This document shows positions 49,207-56,820 of a stretch of DNA of 56,820 nt, one piece after another (position 1 is the stretch's first letter; the number at the start of each line of letters is the position of its first letter). The notes under the pieces are model-generated. The model was not told the origin of the DNA. It did no database searches and worked only from the letters and a program-made list of their open reading frames with translations. The stretch comes from Candidatus Peregrinibacteria bacterium (lineage in GTDB: Bacteria > Patescibacteriota > Gracilibacteria > UBA1369 > JACRIC01), in NCBI GenBank assembly GCA_016188705.1, contig JACPHH010000009.1, positions 1 to 56,820 on the forward strand, read 5' to 3'. The position numbers and the translations under genes were made by a program.

Positions 49207-49857
49207 ATGAAAAGTGTTAAAAAGAAAACATCACAATTTATTTTTAATAATCAATATTTTACTCAAGAACAGGTAGATTTTTTGAATACCCTGCTTAAAT
49301 ATTGTGAAAAGTTAGAAAAAAAAATTGAGAATTTATCTGCTTATAAATCCATTAATAATAAACTCATAGAAAGTTTGAGTTTATTAAAAAATTATTATTA
49401 TTTTCTAAAAAATAATAAAGATGTAATTAAAATAAATGAACTTGATTTTTCAGATGAGACTGAAAGAAAATTAGAAAATTTATATAAAAAGGAAAATTTT
49501 TTTGAAAAATTTAAATATGCTTTTAATAAAAGCAAAATAGACGTGCTTATTTTACAGAACGAAAGGGCGAGAAAACAGTTACATAAAAAACTTCTAAAAG
49601 AATATAAAAAACTTTATCCTATAGATCTTAATATAGGCGAAATTTATGAAGAATCCATGAAAGTAAAAATACTTATTAACTATTTAAAAAAACATAGATG
49701 CAGTCGAATGATGGTAGGTAATATATTGTTTGATATTCATTTCTCTTTATATGAAAATCTTTTTTTAAGTCATTTTGAAAATATTGATGAAAATAGCTGG
49801 GGAATCCTTGCTCAAATTGATTGGTTAGAGAAAAATTTAGATTTGTTTAAAGATTAA
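49207..49857 (+). CDS. Cytoplasmic helical protein of unknown function, candidate immunity protein
   Basis: 216 residues, very rich in Lys, Asn, Ile, Leu and Glu, predicted mostly helical with coiled-coil character (KYCEKLEKKIENLSAYKS; RKQLHKKLLKEYKKLY). No signal peptide or membrane segment is visible and no family is recognised. It starts 9 bp after the Rhs tip gene and is even more AT-rich than its neighbours. A small soluble gene of odd composition directly behind an Rhs C-terminus is the usual place of the cognate immunity gene, so that role is proposed from position alone. DENSWGILAQIDWLEKNL at the end is the only Trp-containing segment. Confidence 0.6.
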   Translation: MKSVKKKTSQFIFNNQYFTQEQVDFLNTLLKYCEKLEKKIENLSAYKSINNKLIESLSLLKNYYYFLKNNKDVIKINELDFSDETERKLENLYKKENFFEKFKYAFNKSKIDVLILQNERARKQLHKKLLKEYKKLYPIDLNIGEIYEESMKVKILINYLKKHRCSRMMVGNILFDIHFSLYENLFLSHFENIDENSWGILAQIDWLEKNLDLFKD

Positions 49858-49878
49858 TACCCTTTCATTTCTCAAAAT

Positions 49879-50373
49879 TTGAAATACATATCATTTGCTT
49901 TTTCGGTTCTTTTTTTAGGATTTGCGTTCTATAATTTCTATATTGGCGAATATGCTGACTCTGTCGCGGGCGTTTTTTTCGGCGCGTTTATTGGAAGTAT
50001 TTTTTTTTATGTAAATTTTCAAGAAAAAAGAAGTTTGGAATTTTTGAATTTTGTACTTCTCAATGAACAAAAATTGAAAAATAATGCGATATTGCTCTAT
50101 CGAAAAAAATATATTACGAAAGAAACTATTGTAACAAAATTTTGGGCATATTGTTCGTTCATTGTTGTAACATTTAAATTGCCTTCGTCATATCTGATTG
50201 TCAAACAAGATGATACTCGCACGATAGGCTTCGCGTATAGCATTGTTACTTTGTTTTTAGGTTGGTGGTCATTTCCATCTGGTCCAATTGAAACACTTAC
50301 TACTTTGACTAAAAATATTCGAGGTGGCGATAAAAAAAATGTTTTACAATTGATAAATGAAATGAAAAAATGA
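49879..50373 (+). CDS. Small membrane protein, possible second Rhs-linked accessory gene
   Basis: 164 residues from a TTG at 49879; no better start is visible. Two adjacent membrane segments lie at the N-terminus (YISFAFSVLFLGFAFYNFYI and GVFFGAFIGSIFFYVNF), and a third hydrophobic stretch around residues 110-135 (AYSIVTLFLGWWSFP) is followed by G-P-I-E-T-L. The pattern Y-R-K-K-Y-I-T then F-L-G-W-W-S-F-P-S-G-P is like small membrane proteins of unknown function near Rhs loci and elsewhere. It lies 21 bp after the preceding gene. It may be an immunity protein against a membrane-acting toxin, or unrelated. Confidence 0.5.
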   Translation: MKYISFAFSVLFLGFAFYNFYIGEYADSVAGVFFGAFIGSIFFYVNFQEKRSLEFLNFVLLNEQKLKNNAILLYRKKYITKETIVTKFWAYCSFIVVTFKLPSSYLIVKQDDTRTIGFAYSIVTLFLGWWSFPSGPIETLTTLTKNIRGGDKKNVLQLINEMKK

Positions 50374-50483
50374 TGAATAGTCACGCGTATAATCCAAAGT
50401 GAAGTGCAACAAAGGGTGATAAAATGCTTTGACGTAAAGGAAAAATTAGGGTACAAAGAAATATTATTATTTATTTTTTACCT

Positions 50484-51470
50484 ATGGATACAAAAATTGA
50501 TTTAAAAAAAATACGGGTGAAATCGGAAAAAATCCTTTTCGCGCTTGCTGTGATTTTTTCTGGTTTTGTTTGGGGTGGTATTTTTTATCTGATGATCGGA
50601 CCAATCATCACGCCAGTTGTTCCTATTGAGCCGTGTATTTATGAAGAAGATGGTTTATATAATTATATGAGCTATGAAGAAGCTACAGAATATGATTATG
50701 AGTGTTTGCAAAAAGAAAAAATTCCATCAGAAATATGGAAATCACTTTATCAGGAGGGAAAAGAGGAATTGACGACAGATGCTAAAAAAGATAAATGGAC
50801 CACGTTTGGGGAATCGATGATCATAGTTTTTTACTTTTTTTCTTTCGTCTTGTTTTTTTATATTGCAACGGCACTTGCCATGGCAGATATTCGTCTCAAT
50901 GGCATAAAATTGAGCGAAAAACAGTACAAAAATTTTTATGCCATTTATCGAAAAACAGCTGAAGAGCTTGGTATTAAAAAAATTCCAAATGCATATATTA
51001 TTCATGCTGCTGGTGAGCTTAATGCATTTGCCATCAAGATCGCGCGAAAGCGTATGGTGGTTTTTTATGCTGAATTGGTTGAAACACTCACTGAAGGCGA
51101 TAAACTTGATGAGCTTCATGCCGTTGCCGCTCATGAACTCACTCATGTGAAGCTTAGGCATATTTACTATTGGTTTTTGCTCATTCCATTCAATTTTTTT
51201 CCTTTTTTTGGAAAAATGCTTTCACGAGCCCGCGAATATTCTGCTGATCGCGGTGCTCTCGCTATTTGCGGAGATACAAAGATTGTGACACAAGCCCTCG
51301 TGAAACTGGCAGCTGGTAAATTTGTGGCCAAAGAAGTAGATATCGATGAATATATTCAAAATGCCCATTCTGAACGCGGATTTTTCATCATATTGGCAAG
51401 GCTCATGGCTACCCATCCACCAATCCCAACTCGCATTCAAGCTTTAAATGAATTTTCTTCACAGTTGTGA
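50484..51470 (+). CDS. M48-family zinc metallopeptidase (HtpX-like)
   Basis: 328 residues. Membrane segments lie near residues 14-38 and 115-140, with an acidic loop between them. The catalytic motif HELTH (H-E-x-x-H) is in VAAHELTHVKLRH at about residue 217, and the third zinc ligand is the Glu in AREYSADRGAL (about 251). The block NAYIIHAAGELNAFAIKIAR matches the conserved substrate-strand region of M48 proteases, and THPPIPTRIQAL near the C-terminus is also a family hallmark. HtpX-type enzymes degrade damaged membrane proteins, with the active site on the cytoplasmic side. It is transcribed alone. Confidence 0.88.
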   Translation: MDTKIDLKKIRVKSEKILFALAVIFSGFVWGGIFYLMIGPIITPVVPIEPCIYEEDGLYNYMSYEEATEYDYECLQKEKIPSEIWKSLYQEGKEELTTDAKKDKWTTFGESMIIVFYFFSFVLFFYIATALAMADIRLNGIKLSEKQYKNFYAIYRKTAEELGIKKIPNAYIIHAAGELNAFAIKIARKRMVVFYAELVETLTEGDKLDELHAVAAHELTHVKLRHIYYWFLLIPFNFFPFFGKMLSRAREYSADRGALAICGDTKIVTQALVKLAAGKFVAKEVDIDEYIQNAHSERGFFIILARLMATHPPIPTRIQALNEFSSQL

Positions 51471-51556
51471 GTTTTAAGAAGCTGTTTCATTTTTTCGGTT
51501 TTTGGCGAAAAATGGGAAGATGATTTCAAGATGCGTAAAAATAAATAATAGTTTTT

Positions 51557-52411
51557 TTATTTTTTCAAAAGATAAGCGTCCTGATGGGGATTGCCTTTCG
51601 CTCCTTCGGGGATAAAATCGATAACTGTTAAATTTTTAGCAAGTATATCCCTAACATAAGATTCTGGATGAAAAGCACTACAGATATTTGTACCTGTTTG
51701 TTCATCATTATTAATAACAATATTGCCGTTTTGAAATTTTTTTTGTCCTTCAGGTGTTAATTGTGGAAGGTATTTTTTTCCATGAGTTGTAATCAACATG
51801 TAACCGCCAGGACGTAATATTCTTGATAATTCAGTCATCCAAAAAAATTGTTGCGATTCTTTGAGGTGCGTAAACACCGATAATACATAAATAAAATCAA
51901 ATTTTTCATCAGGATAATTGAGTTTTTTTTCTAACAAATTGAGTTGAAAATCAGCAAAATGAATGTTTTTTAAACACCAATGAATCAATTTAGGATTATA
52001 ATCACATCCAAAAAATTTTGGCCCACGAATTTTACTAAAATGCCTTAAAACCCTTCCAATGCCACATCCGAAATCCAAAATCGCATTAAAATTTCGCATC
52101 ATTATATTATTCTTTTCAAGAATATTTATAATACTATCAGCGCCCATCTTGCCGGAATGAAAAAACCAATTTAAATCACTACTATTCGCTACAAGATAGA
52201 TTAAATCACCTGAGGGAATTGGTAAATCATTCATTTTTTTACATTTTTTTCTAAAAATAAGATTTTTTGGAAAATTTTGTATAATATTTATTTTTCGAAT
52301 ATACCAATTCCATAATGGTTTTACTTTTTTTTCTGGAATTTTAAAAAAACGCAATATATTACGTAAATTTTTTTTAATCAAACTCATTATAAATTTTTTA
52401 TTATAATCCAT
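51557..52411 (-). CDS. SAM-dependent class I methyltransferase
   Basis: 284 residues. Motif I is AILDFGCGIGRVLRHF (about 108-123), followed by FFGCDYNPKLIHWC (acidic loop) and FDFIYVLSVFTHLKESQQFF, motif IV of the Methyltransf_11/25 type. RILRPGGYMLITTHG is the usual post-II strand. The first 100 residues are a basic, helix-rich extension. The C-terminal part has SAFHPESYVRDILAK, seen in methyltransferases of glycan and lipid clusters. With a GT2 gene on the other side of the IS element it may belong to a surface-glycan locus, but the acceptor is unknown. The IS at 52422 inserted 10 bp upstream of its start and may have separated it from its promoter. Confidence 0.82.
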   Translation of the reverse strand: MDYNKKFIMSLIKKNLRNILRFFKIPEKKVKPLWNWYIRKINIIQNFPKNLIFRKKCKKMNDLPIPSGDLIYLVANSSDLNWFFHSGKMGADSIINILEKNNIMMRNFNAILDFGCGIGRVLRHFSKIRGPKFFGCDYNPKLIHWCLKNIHFADFQLNLLEKKLNYPDEKFDFIYVLSVFTHLKESQQFFWMTELSRILRPGGYMLITTHGKKYLPQLTPEGQKKFQNGNIVINNDEQTGTNICSAFHPESYVRDILAKNLTVIDFIPEGAKGNPHQDAYLLKK

Positions 52412-52421
52412 TGTATTTTAC

Positions 52422-53471
52422 GGGATAAGGGAAATTTCGTGTTGCTATTTTTCTTTATTTTTGGCTTAGGTAGGCTGTTAAAGATGGTTTACTTTCTAAG
52501 TTTTGAATCTATGTTTAAAAAAAGGCTTGTAGATGCGGCTCAGTAAAAGTGAAAAAATATGGGAAAAATCGCGGATTGCAGCGGTATTGTTGTTTTAGTT
52601 GCAGACGGACCTTTTCATCGAAACGAAAGCCAAAAACAGCATGGATTCAGAGGGCCTATGAGGATTACACGATTCACAAACAAAGCTACAAGGAATTGTC
52701 TAAACAGTATGGAAAGAGCGGGAAAACCTTAAGAAAACTTTTTGATAAACATGCTGGTGCAACAGGTGAAATTTTTGAATACAAGGAGCCATTTGTACTG
52801 ATTATGGATGCCACTTTCTTTGGGAACGGTTACGGCATTCTTATGGCCAGAAATTTAAAGAAGGTTCTGTTTTGGCAGGAGATTGTTTCTGAAAGTATTC
52901 ATGAGTACGAGATGTGTTTGAACCAGCTGAATGGAATGGGGTACCGCTTTTGTGCCTTTGTTGTGGATGGCAGACCCGGCGTGAGACAACTCCTTATGAA
53001 AAAATATCCTGGAATTCCGATTCAACTTTGTCAGTTCCATCAGATTCAAATAGTGAAGCGGTACATTCCAAACAGAGCTAAAACAGAAGCAGCCAGAGAA
53101 CTGCGACAAATAGCCATGGGACTCACAAAAGTACATGAGAAGGAGTTGGAGCAGGCTTTAAATACTTGGCACGCTGAATACGAAGATTTTCTCAAGGAGA
53201 AAACCTTTTGGGAAGGCACAAACCGGTGGCGTTATACGCACGGCAGATTGCGCAGTGCGTATAGGTCTCTAAGAAATAATCTGCCCAATCTATTCACGTT
53301 CCACAATCATCCAAATTTACAGATTCCCAACACGACCAACCACTGCGATGGATTATTTGCACACTTGAAACAAAAGATACTCGTCCACCGTGGTATTTCT
53401 AAAAAACGACGTAAACAAATGATTGATTACTTTCTAGAAAATTTCTAGCAACACGAAATTTCCCTTATCCC
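52422..53471. mobile_element. Intact 1050-bp insertion sequence with 25-bp inverted repeats and 8-bp target duplication
   Basis: The ends are perfect 25-bp inverted repeats (52422-52446 and 53447-53471), beginning GGGATAAGGGAAATTTCGTG and ending CACGAAATTTCCCTTATCCC. Flanking them is a perfect 8-bp direct repeat TATTTTAC (52414-52421 and 53472-53479). A single transposase gene fills the inside. Perfect ends and an intact duplication mean a recent insertion, between the methyltransferase and GT2 genes. An 8-bp duplication fits the IS256/Mutator-like or IS1595/ISL3 groups. Confidence 0.95.
52549..53448 (+). CDS. Transposase (Mutator/IS256-like, IS1249-type) of the 1050-bp IS
   Basis: 299 residues from GTG 52549. 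The N-terminus is the second half of a zinc ribbon (KNRGLQRYCCFSCRRTF). Upstream in the same frame the first half can be read (A-C-R-C-G-S-V-K-V), then a stop at 52516-52518. An ATG at 52511 lies in another frame (M-F-K-K) and meets this frame through a run of seven A's (52517-52523), so a -1 slip would give the complete ribbon. A helix-turn-helix follows (SYKELSKQYGKSGKTLRKLF). The DDE-type core has FVLIMDATFFGNGYG (first Asp, about 86), AFVVDGRPGVRQL (second Asp, about 140), QLCQFHQIQIVKRYI (C-x-x-H) and TTNHCDGLFAHLKQK, where Asp stands at the usual Glu place. Confidence 0.85.
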   Translation: MKKYGKNRGLQRYCCFSCRRTFSSKRKPKTAWIQRAYEDYTIHKQSYKELSKQYGKSGKTLRKLFDKHAGATGEIFEYKEPFVLIMDATFFGNGYGILMARNLKKVLFWQEIVSESIHEYEMCLNQLNGMGYRFCAFVVDGRPGVRQLLMKKYPGIPIQLCQFHQIQIVKRYIPNRAKTEAARELRQIAMGLTKVHEKELEQALNTWHAEYEDFLKEKTFWEGTNRWRYTHGRLRSAYRSLRNNLPNLFTFHNHPNLQIPNTTNHCDGLFAHLKQKILVHRGISKKRRKQMIDYFLENF

Positions 53472-53506
53472 TATTTTACATATATTTTTTACTACGGCAA
53501 AGATTC

Positions 53507-55045
53507 TCATCTGTTTTTGAATTTTTCCCTTCGACTTTTAGGAGTGACTTGATATTCCAAATATCGACCAAAAAGAAGCCTTGTTTGAGCGTCAAGCGCG
53601 GGAATGGCGCTGAGAAAAATGCTTACCACGGGAGTTAATGTCCATTGCGCCATGAGAATAACTGTTTGAACCCATTTTTTCCCGTGAGGTCTTGGTGGAA
53701 TCAGGGAAAAACTCACAATAATACATGTCAGGATACCTATTCCGGCTAAAGTAAGAACTTTGCTTGTGAGTGAAGGAGTCGTATAGGCAAGCACCGTGGT
53801 TCGAAATTGTGAGTTTAAAAGACCGGGAAGCCAGCCGCTGAATGTAATAAGAATTGGCGCCGTTGCCCAACAAAAGTGATTTTCAAGAAGCGTTAAAATA
53901 TCAATAATTTTTTTCCATCGGGGAATTTTTGTATTATTGAGACTGTTTGCCATGACGAACGCGAAGTCACATACTCCCCATGCCCATCTTCGCAGTTGAG
54001 TGTATTGGCTTTTAAAAGTTGAAAAATAGTCTTTATCGAGTACCGCGTCCATGTAAACAGGAGTGTAGATTGGCACGAGTTCGTGATCGCCGTCGGAAAG
54101 AAAAAATGCCGTCCAATACTGTCTTGAATCTTCAGGTATGATTCCGGGATCCCAATAATCAATATCAATAAGCGTCTGAAGTCCTATCGATCGGCTTGAA
54201 AAACTTTTGAATTTTCTTTTATTCATGCTTTCCGCCATTCGCAAATAAGTACATGAAAGTGAAACTAGTCGCATCATGCTTGGCACATCCCAAATATTAT
54301 TGTGGTACATGTGCGTCGGCTGATACGTTTTTTTTAGGTTATTTTTTGTGTGAAGGTATTTATAGGAAAGTTCAGAAAAATATTGAGGATGCACGACGGT
54401 ATCGGCGTCGAAATTTGAAACAATGACATTTTTATAAGTGATTCCTTGTTGGTCAACGTACTCTTTGAGTTTTTGCGCCGCGTATCTCGAGTTTGCGCTT
54501 TTTCCCATAATTTCTCCAGGGAGACCTCCGGGATGGAGCGTTACAAGAAAGCGCGCGAAAAGATGTTCATATTTTTTTTTTAGCAATAAACTCATGTTGA
54601 GAAAATTTTCACGATCTCGCTCTTCTCCCGCGAAAACGAAGATGATTTTTTTTGATGGAAATGCTGATGAAACATATGACTTTATGGAAGCTTCCACCAC
54701 TTCAAGACTTTCTTTATAGGTTACAAAAAGTATGGCCTGATAAAGTCCTTCTCCTAAATTGTTTTTTTTAGAGGTTCCATAGAGATTTTCCCAATCGTTT
54801 TCTTCGAGTTTTTTTTGCCAGTTGATCGAAAGAGCTTGTTTCGTAAGACTGAATGATTTGGAAAGATTGATTGAAAGCAAAACGGATCGAAATAACCAAA
54901 GCAGCGTATAACTGATAATAAAATAAGCAACAAATTTTGGCTCCACGATGGAAAAAATTACAGGAAGAGCGAGCGCGGTCCAAGAAATGAGTCCAGGAAT
55001 CATTTCAAATAGTCTCCAATATCGATGTGTTTTTATTATGCGCAT
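53507..55045 (-). CDS. Membrane glycosyltransferase, GT2 family
   Basis: 512 residues. Two membrane segments at the N-terminus (about 15-60), then a GT-A domain: ILFVTYKESLEVVEASIKSY, the D-x-D motif in VSNFDADTVVHPQYF (about 210), an acceptor-site acidic segment (GIIPEDSRQYWTAFF) and TQLRRWAWGVCDF (about 350), equivalent to Q-x-x-R-W. At least four membrane segments follow (about 370-490). This architecture is found in processive and non-processive GT2 enzymes that build or export polysaccharide across the membrane. It precedes the IS and was probably part of a glycan cluster with the methyltransferase. The phosphohexomutase just upstream in the same direction would supply its sugar-phosphate precursors. 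Confidence 0.85.
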   Translation of the reverse strand: MRIIKTHRYWRLFEMIPGLISWTALALPVIFSIVEPKFVAYFIISYTLLWLFRSVLLSINLSKSFSLTKQALSINWQKKLEENDWENLYGTSKKNNLGEGLYQAILFVTYKESLEVVEASIKSYVSSAFPSKKIIFVFAGEERDRENFLNMSLLLKKKYEHLFARFLVTLHPGGLPGEIMGKSANSRYAAQKLKEYVDQQGITYKNVIVSNFDADTVVHPQYFSELSYKYLHTKNNLKKTYQPTHMYHNNIWDVPSMMRLVSLSCTYLRMAESMNKRKFKSFSSRSIGLQTLIDIDYWDPGIIPEDSRQYWTAFFLSDGDHELVPIYTPVYMDAVLDKDYFSTFKSQYTQLRRWAWGVCDFAFVMANSLNNTKIPRWKKIIDILTLLENHFCWATAPILITFSGWLPGLLNSQFRTTVLAYTTPSLTSKVLTLAGIGILTCIIVSFSLIPPRPHGKKWVQTVILMAQWTLTPVVSIFLSAIPALDAQTRLLFGRYLEYQVTPKSRREKFKNR

Positions 55046-55072
55046 GATTTAATATTTCATTTTTTTGAATGT

Positions 55073-55276
55073 TTACCATCGATTCCAATTGATGGACAGA
55101 AGAAATGCCGCGGCGGTTAGGATAAGCAAAGAGATGAAGATGGAGAAAACGAGCGTAATGGATTTAATTTTTTTACTCAAGTAAGAAAATTTTAAAGCAT
55201 GTGTTATGGCCAAAATGCCATATCCGGCGCAGATGCCTGCGAGACTCAGAAAAATGAAATAAATAGCGATTTTCAT
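55073..55276 (-). CDS. Small two-segment membrane protein
   Basis: 67 residues with two hydrophobic segments (IAIYFIFLSLAGICAGYGIL and SITLVFSIFISLLILTAAAF) joined by a short basic loop (SYLSKKIK). Its start overlaps the phosphohexomutase stop by 4 bp (55273-55276), and it is 27 bp before the glycosyltransferase gene, so it is probably co-transcribed with both. No family is recognised. Confidence 0.55.
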   Translation of the reverse strand: MKIAIYFIFLSLAGICAGYGILAITHALKFSYLSKKIKSITLVFSIFISLLILTAAAFLLSINWNRW

Positions 55277-56820
55277 AAAATTACGGGGTACCAGGAATTA
55301 TCAACTTCGGGGAATATTTTGAGCGCGTCGAATACTTTTTTTTGTATTTCATTCAGTTTTTTAGTGTTTTTCGCTTCGAATCTTAAAGTGAGGTAAGGGC
55401 TTGTATTTGAGCATCGAACAATCCCCCAGGCATTGTCGCCAAAATCGACGCGAACGCCGTCAATGGTTATGCATTTATGATCGCGTTCAAAGTGCGTTTT
55501 TATTTTTTCAACGACGTTACATTTTTCCGCGTCGCCGCAAGGAGCTTTGATTTCCGGAGTTATGCAGGTTTTTGGCAGTCCTTGAAATTGTTCGGAAAGT
55601 TTTTTCCCGGATTTTAAAATGGATTTTGAAAGTATTTCGGCGAGTTTCAGGCCTGCTAGAAACGCGTCGTCAAAGCCGTAATAATTTTCTCCAAAAAACA
55701 TGTGGCCGCTTACTTCTCCGCCTAGAAGCGCTTCTTCCCGCTTCATGGTTTGTTCAATGAACGAATGCCCTGTTTTTGCCATGATCGGCACGCCGCCATT
55801 TTTATAAATGTCTTTTTCTAGTACTTGCGAACTTTTGAGATCGTAGACAATTTTTGCCCCCTTATTTCTTGAAAGCAGATCGCGGCTCAGCAGTATGAGC
55901 AGAAAATCCGCGGCATAAAATTGTCCTTTTTCATCCACCATGCCAATTCTGTCTCCATCTCCGTCAAAACCGATTCCAAGATCAGCTTTTGTTTTTTTGA
56001 CCATTTTTATGAGGTCGATCATGTTTTCATGCTCTTCGGGATTTGCCGGATGATTTGGAAAATTTCCGTCAAGCTCGCAGTAAAGCGGAATTATTTCATG
56101 TCCGAAACTGCGAAAAAGTTTTGGGGCAAACGCGCCGGCGGTTCCATTTCCGGCATCAATAACAATTTTGAGCGGTTTTACCGGCTGTATCTTTTTTTTC
56201 ATGTCTGCCATGTAATCATCAAAGATGTTTTTATGTTCGAGAGATCCTTGTCCGCGAGCGAATTTTTTTTCATCAATAAGAACGCGAATAGTTTGAATTT
56301 CTTCTCCGCAAATGGAATGGCCTTTCCGCCCCACTATTTTAAAACCGTTGTATTCTTTTGGATTGTGGCTTGCCGTAATATTGATTCCTCCGTCGAAGTC
56401 GTATTTGCAAACCGTGTAGTAGAGAAGGGGAGACGTGGCAAGGTTGATGCTTGTTACATTACAGCCCGTAGACATTAATCCTTTTATAAACGCGGCGTGG
56501 AGATTTTCGCTTGTGAGCCGATTGTCATGCCCGACCGCGATACGCTTTCCGTAGTGTTTTTGCATGTACGTTCCTATCCCTTTTCCAAGAAGGTTTGCTA
56601 CTTCAGGAGTGAGATCGATCATGGTCGTTTGAGAGGCTTTCGGATGTTTGCCGATGTCGTTTTTCATTTTTCGCGTGATTGTTGATTTCTGAATGGTCGT
56701 TTGATCGACCTTTGAATGTTTGTCGATATTGCTTGTTTCTCGCATTATTGTTGTCTTTTGAATCTTTGTTTGAGCGGTTTCTAGATGTTTTTCACTCGTC
56801 TGCGCGATTCCCCGAATATC
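55273..56820 (-). CDS. manB: Phosphomannomutase/phosphoglucomutase (alpha-D-phosphohexomutase), 5' end outside window
   Basis: At least 516 residues. The frame is still open at the right edge, and the last residues there read D-I-R-G-I, the conserved N-terminal motif of the family, so the true start is a few codons outside. The catalytic phosphoserine is in NITASHNPKEYNGFKIVG, the Mg loop is DGDGDRIGMVDE, the sugar-binding loop is LGGEVSGHMFF, and the C-terminal phosphate site is VRCSNTSPYLTLRFEA. The enzyme interconverts hexose 1- and 6-phosphates for glycan synthesis. Between DIRGI and the usual D-L-T-P-E, which normally lie only a few residues apart, about 63 residues of tandem repeat are inserted (56620-56805). 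ATG 56745 is an internal start within the insert and was rejected. Confidence 0.92.
   Translation of the reverse strand, partial: DIRGIAQTSEKHLETAQTKIQKTTIMRETSNIDKHSKVDQTTIQKSTITRKMKNDIGKHPKASQTTMIDLTPEVANLLGKGIGTYMQKHYGKRIAVGHDNRLTSENLHAAFIKGLMSTGCNVTSINLATSPLLYYTVCKYDFDGGINITASHNPKEYNGFKIVGRKGHSICGEEIQTIRVLIDEKKFARGQGSLEHKNIFDDYMADMKKKIQPVKPLKIVIDAGNGTAGAFAPKLFRSFGHEIIPLYCELDGNFPNHPANPEEHENMIDLIKMVKKTKADLGIGFDGDGDRIGMVDEKGQFYAADFLLILLSRDLLSRNKGAKIVYDLKSSQVLEKDIYKNGGVPIMAKTGHSFIEQTMKREEALLGGEVSGHMFFGENYYGFDDAFLAGLKLAEILSKSILKSGKKLSEQFQGLPKTCITPEIKAPCGDAEKCNVVEKIKTHFERDHKCITIDGVRVDFGDNAWGIVRCSNTSPYLTLRFEAKNTKKLNEIQKKVFDALKIFPEVDNSWYPVIL
56620..56805 (-). repeat. In-frame 72-bp repeat insertion in the phosphohexomutase gene
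   Basis: About 2.5 units of 24 residues: SEKHLETAQTKIQKTTIMRE.., DKHSKVDQTTIQKSTITRKM.., GKHPKASQTTM. Shared pattern: K-H-x-x-x-x-Q-T-x-(I/M). DNA of the units is similar (plus strand GTTGTCTTTTGAATC against GTTGATTTCTGAATG). The insertion lies between the conserved DIRGI and DLTPE motifs. Confidence 0.85.

Noticed and set aside
55921-56478. 185-residue frame opposite the phosphohexomutase
   Set aside because: It is complementary to conserved mutase motifs and has no recognisable domain or start signals.

Overview
The window is AT-rich bacterial DNA that uses the standard code (TGA is a true stop, for example at the end of topA). Gene content suggests a Candidate Phyla Radiation (Patescibacteria) genome, perhaps Peregrinibacteria-like: a compact type IV pilus operon with a fused PilM-PilN, two O-antigen-ligase/TPR proteins, a giant alpha-2-macroglobulin, DUF5654 and DUF475 membrane proteins, and secreted proteins with G-x-x-W-x(5)-G-W repeats. 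The phylum is an inference; no marker gene settles it.

Layout. 1-5.4 kb: the end of a Pro-rich surface protein, a truncated class IV aminotransferase, an O-antigen ligase coupled to rdgB, a cyanophycin-synthetase-like ATP-grasp enzyme (minus strand), an RRM RNA-binding protein and a DUF5654 protein. 5.6-12 kb: an ECF sigma factor with a C-terminal membrane segment, translationally coupled to a 1916-residue alpha-2-macroglobulin that carries a Hint (intein-like) domain in the bait region and has lost its thioester motif. 12.4-21.9 kb (minus): type IV pilus operon pilB-pilC-gspH/fimT-(pilin fused to a 7-repeat beta-propeller)-pilW-pilX-pilMN-pilO (frameshifted)-small protein-pilA. 22-33 kb (minus): tRNA-Pro(GGG), a class A PBP, pheS-pheT, a PemK/Phd toxin-antitoxin pair, a membrane-anchored unknown and a second O-antigen ligase. 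33.4-37.4 kb: HU, followed by five tandem mini-hairpins, divergent from topA, then a DUF475/TerC protein. 37.5-50.4 kb: a large secreted protein and an SpvB/Rhs giant that is broken in a LamG domain, with a variable C-terminal tip and two possible immunity genes. 50.5-56.8 kb: an M48 protease, a methyltransferase, an intact IS element with perfect TIRs and an 8-bp target duplication, a GT2 glycosyltransferase and a phosphohexomutase running off the right end.

The most unusual features are repeats. (1) A dispersed palindromic family lies between genes but also in frame inside two secreted or pilin-type proteins, in the manner of Rickettsia palindromic elements. (2) Two 226-bp long-palindrome elements have arms that differ by compensatory base-pair changes. 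(3) Short in-frame tandem-repeat expansions are inserted into conserved enzymes, including the phosphohexomutase DIRGI loop, PheS between its two Cys pairs, and PheT, as well as into the alpha-2-macroglobulin.

Working together: most genes build or decorate the cell surface (pilus, PBP, O-antigen ligases, glycosyltransferase, phosphohexomutase, Rhs and macroglobulin). The rest are isolated housekeeping genes.
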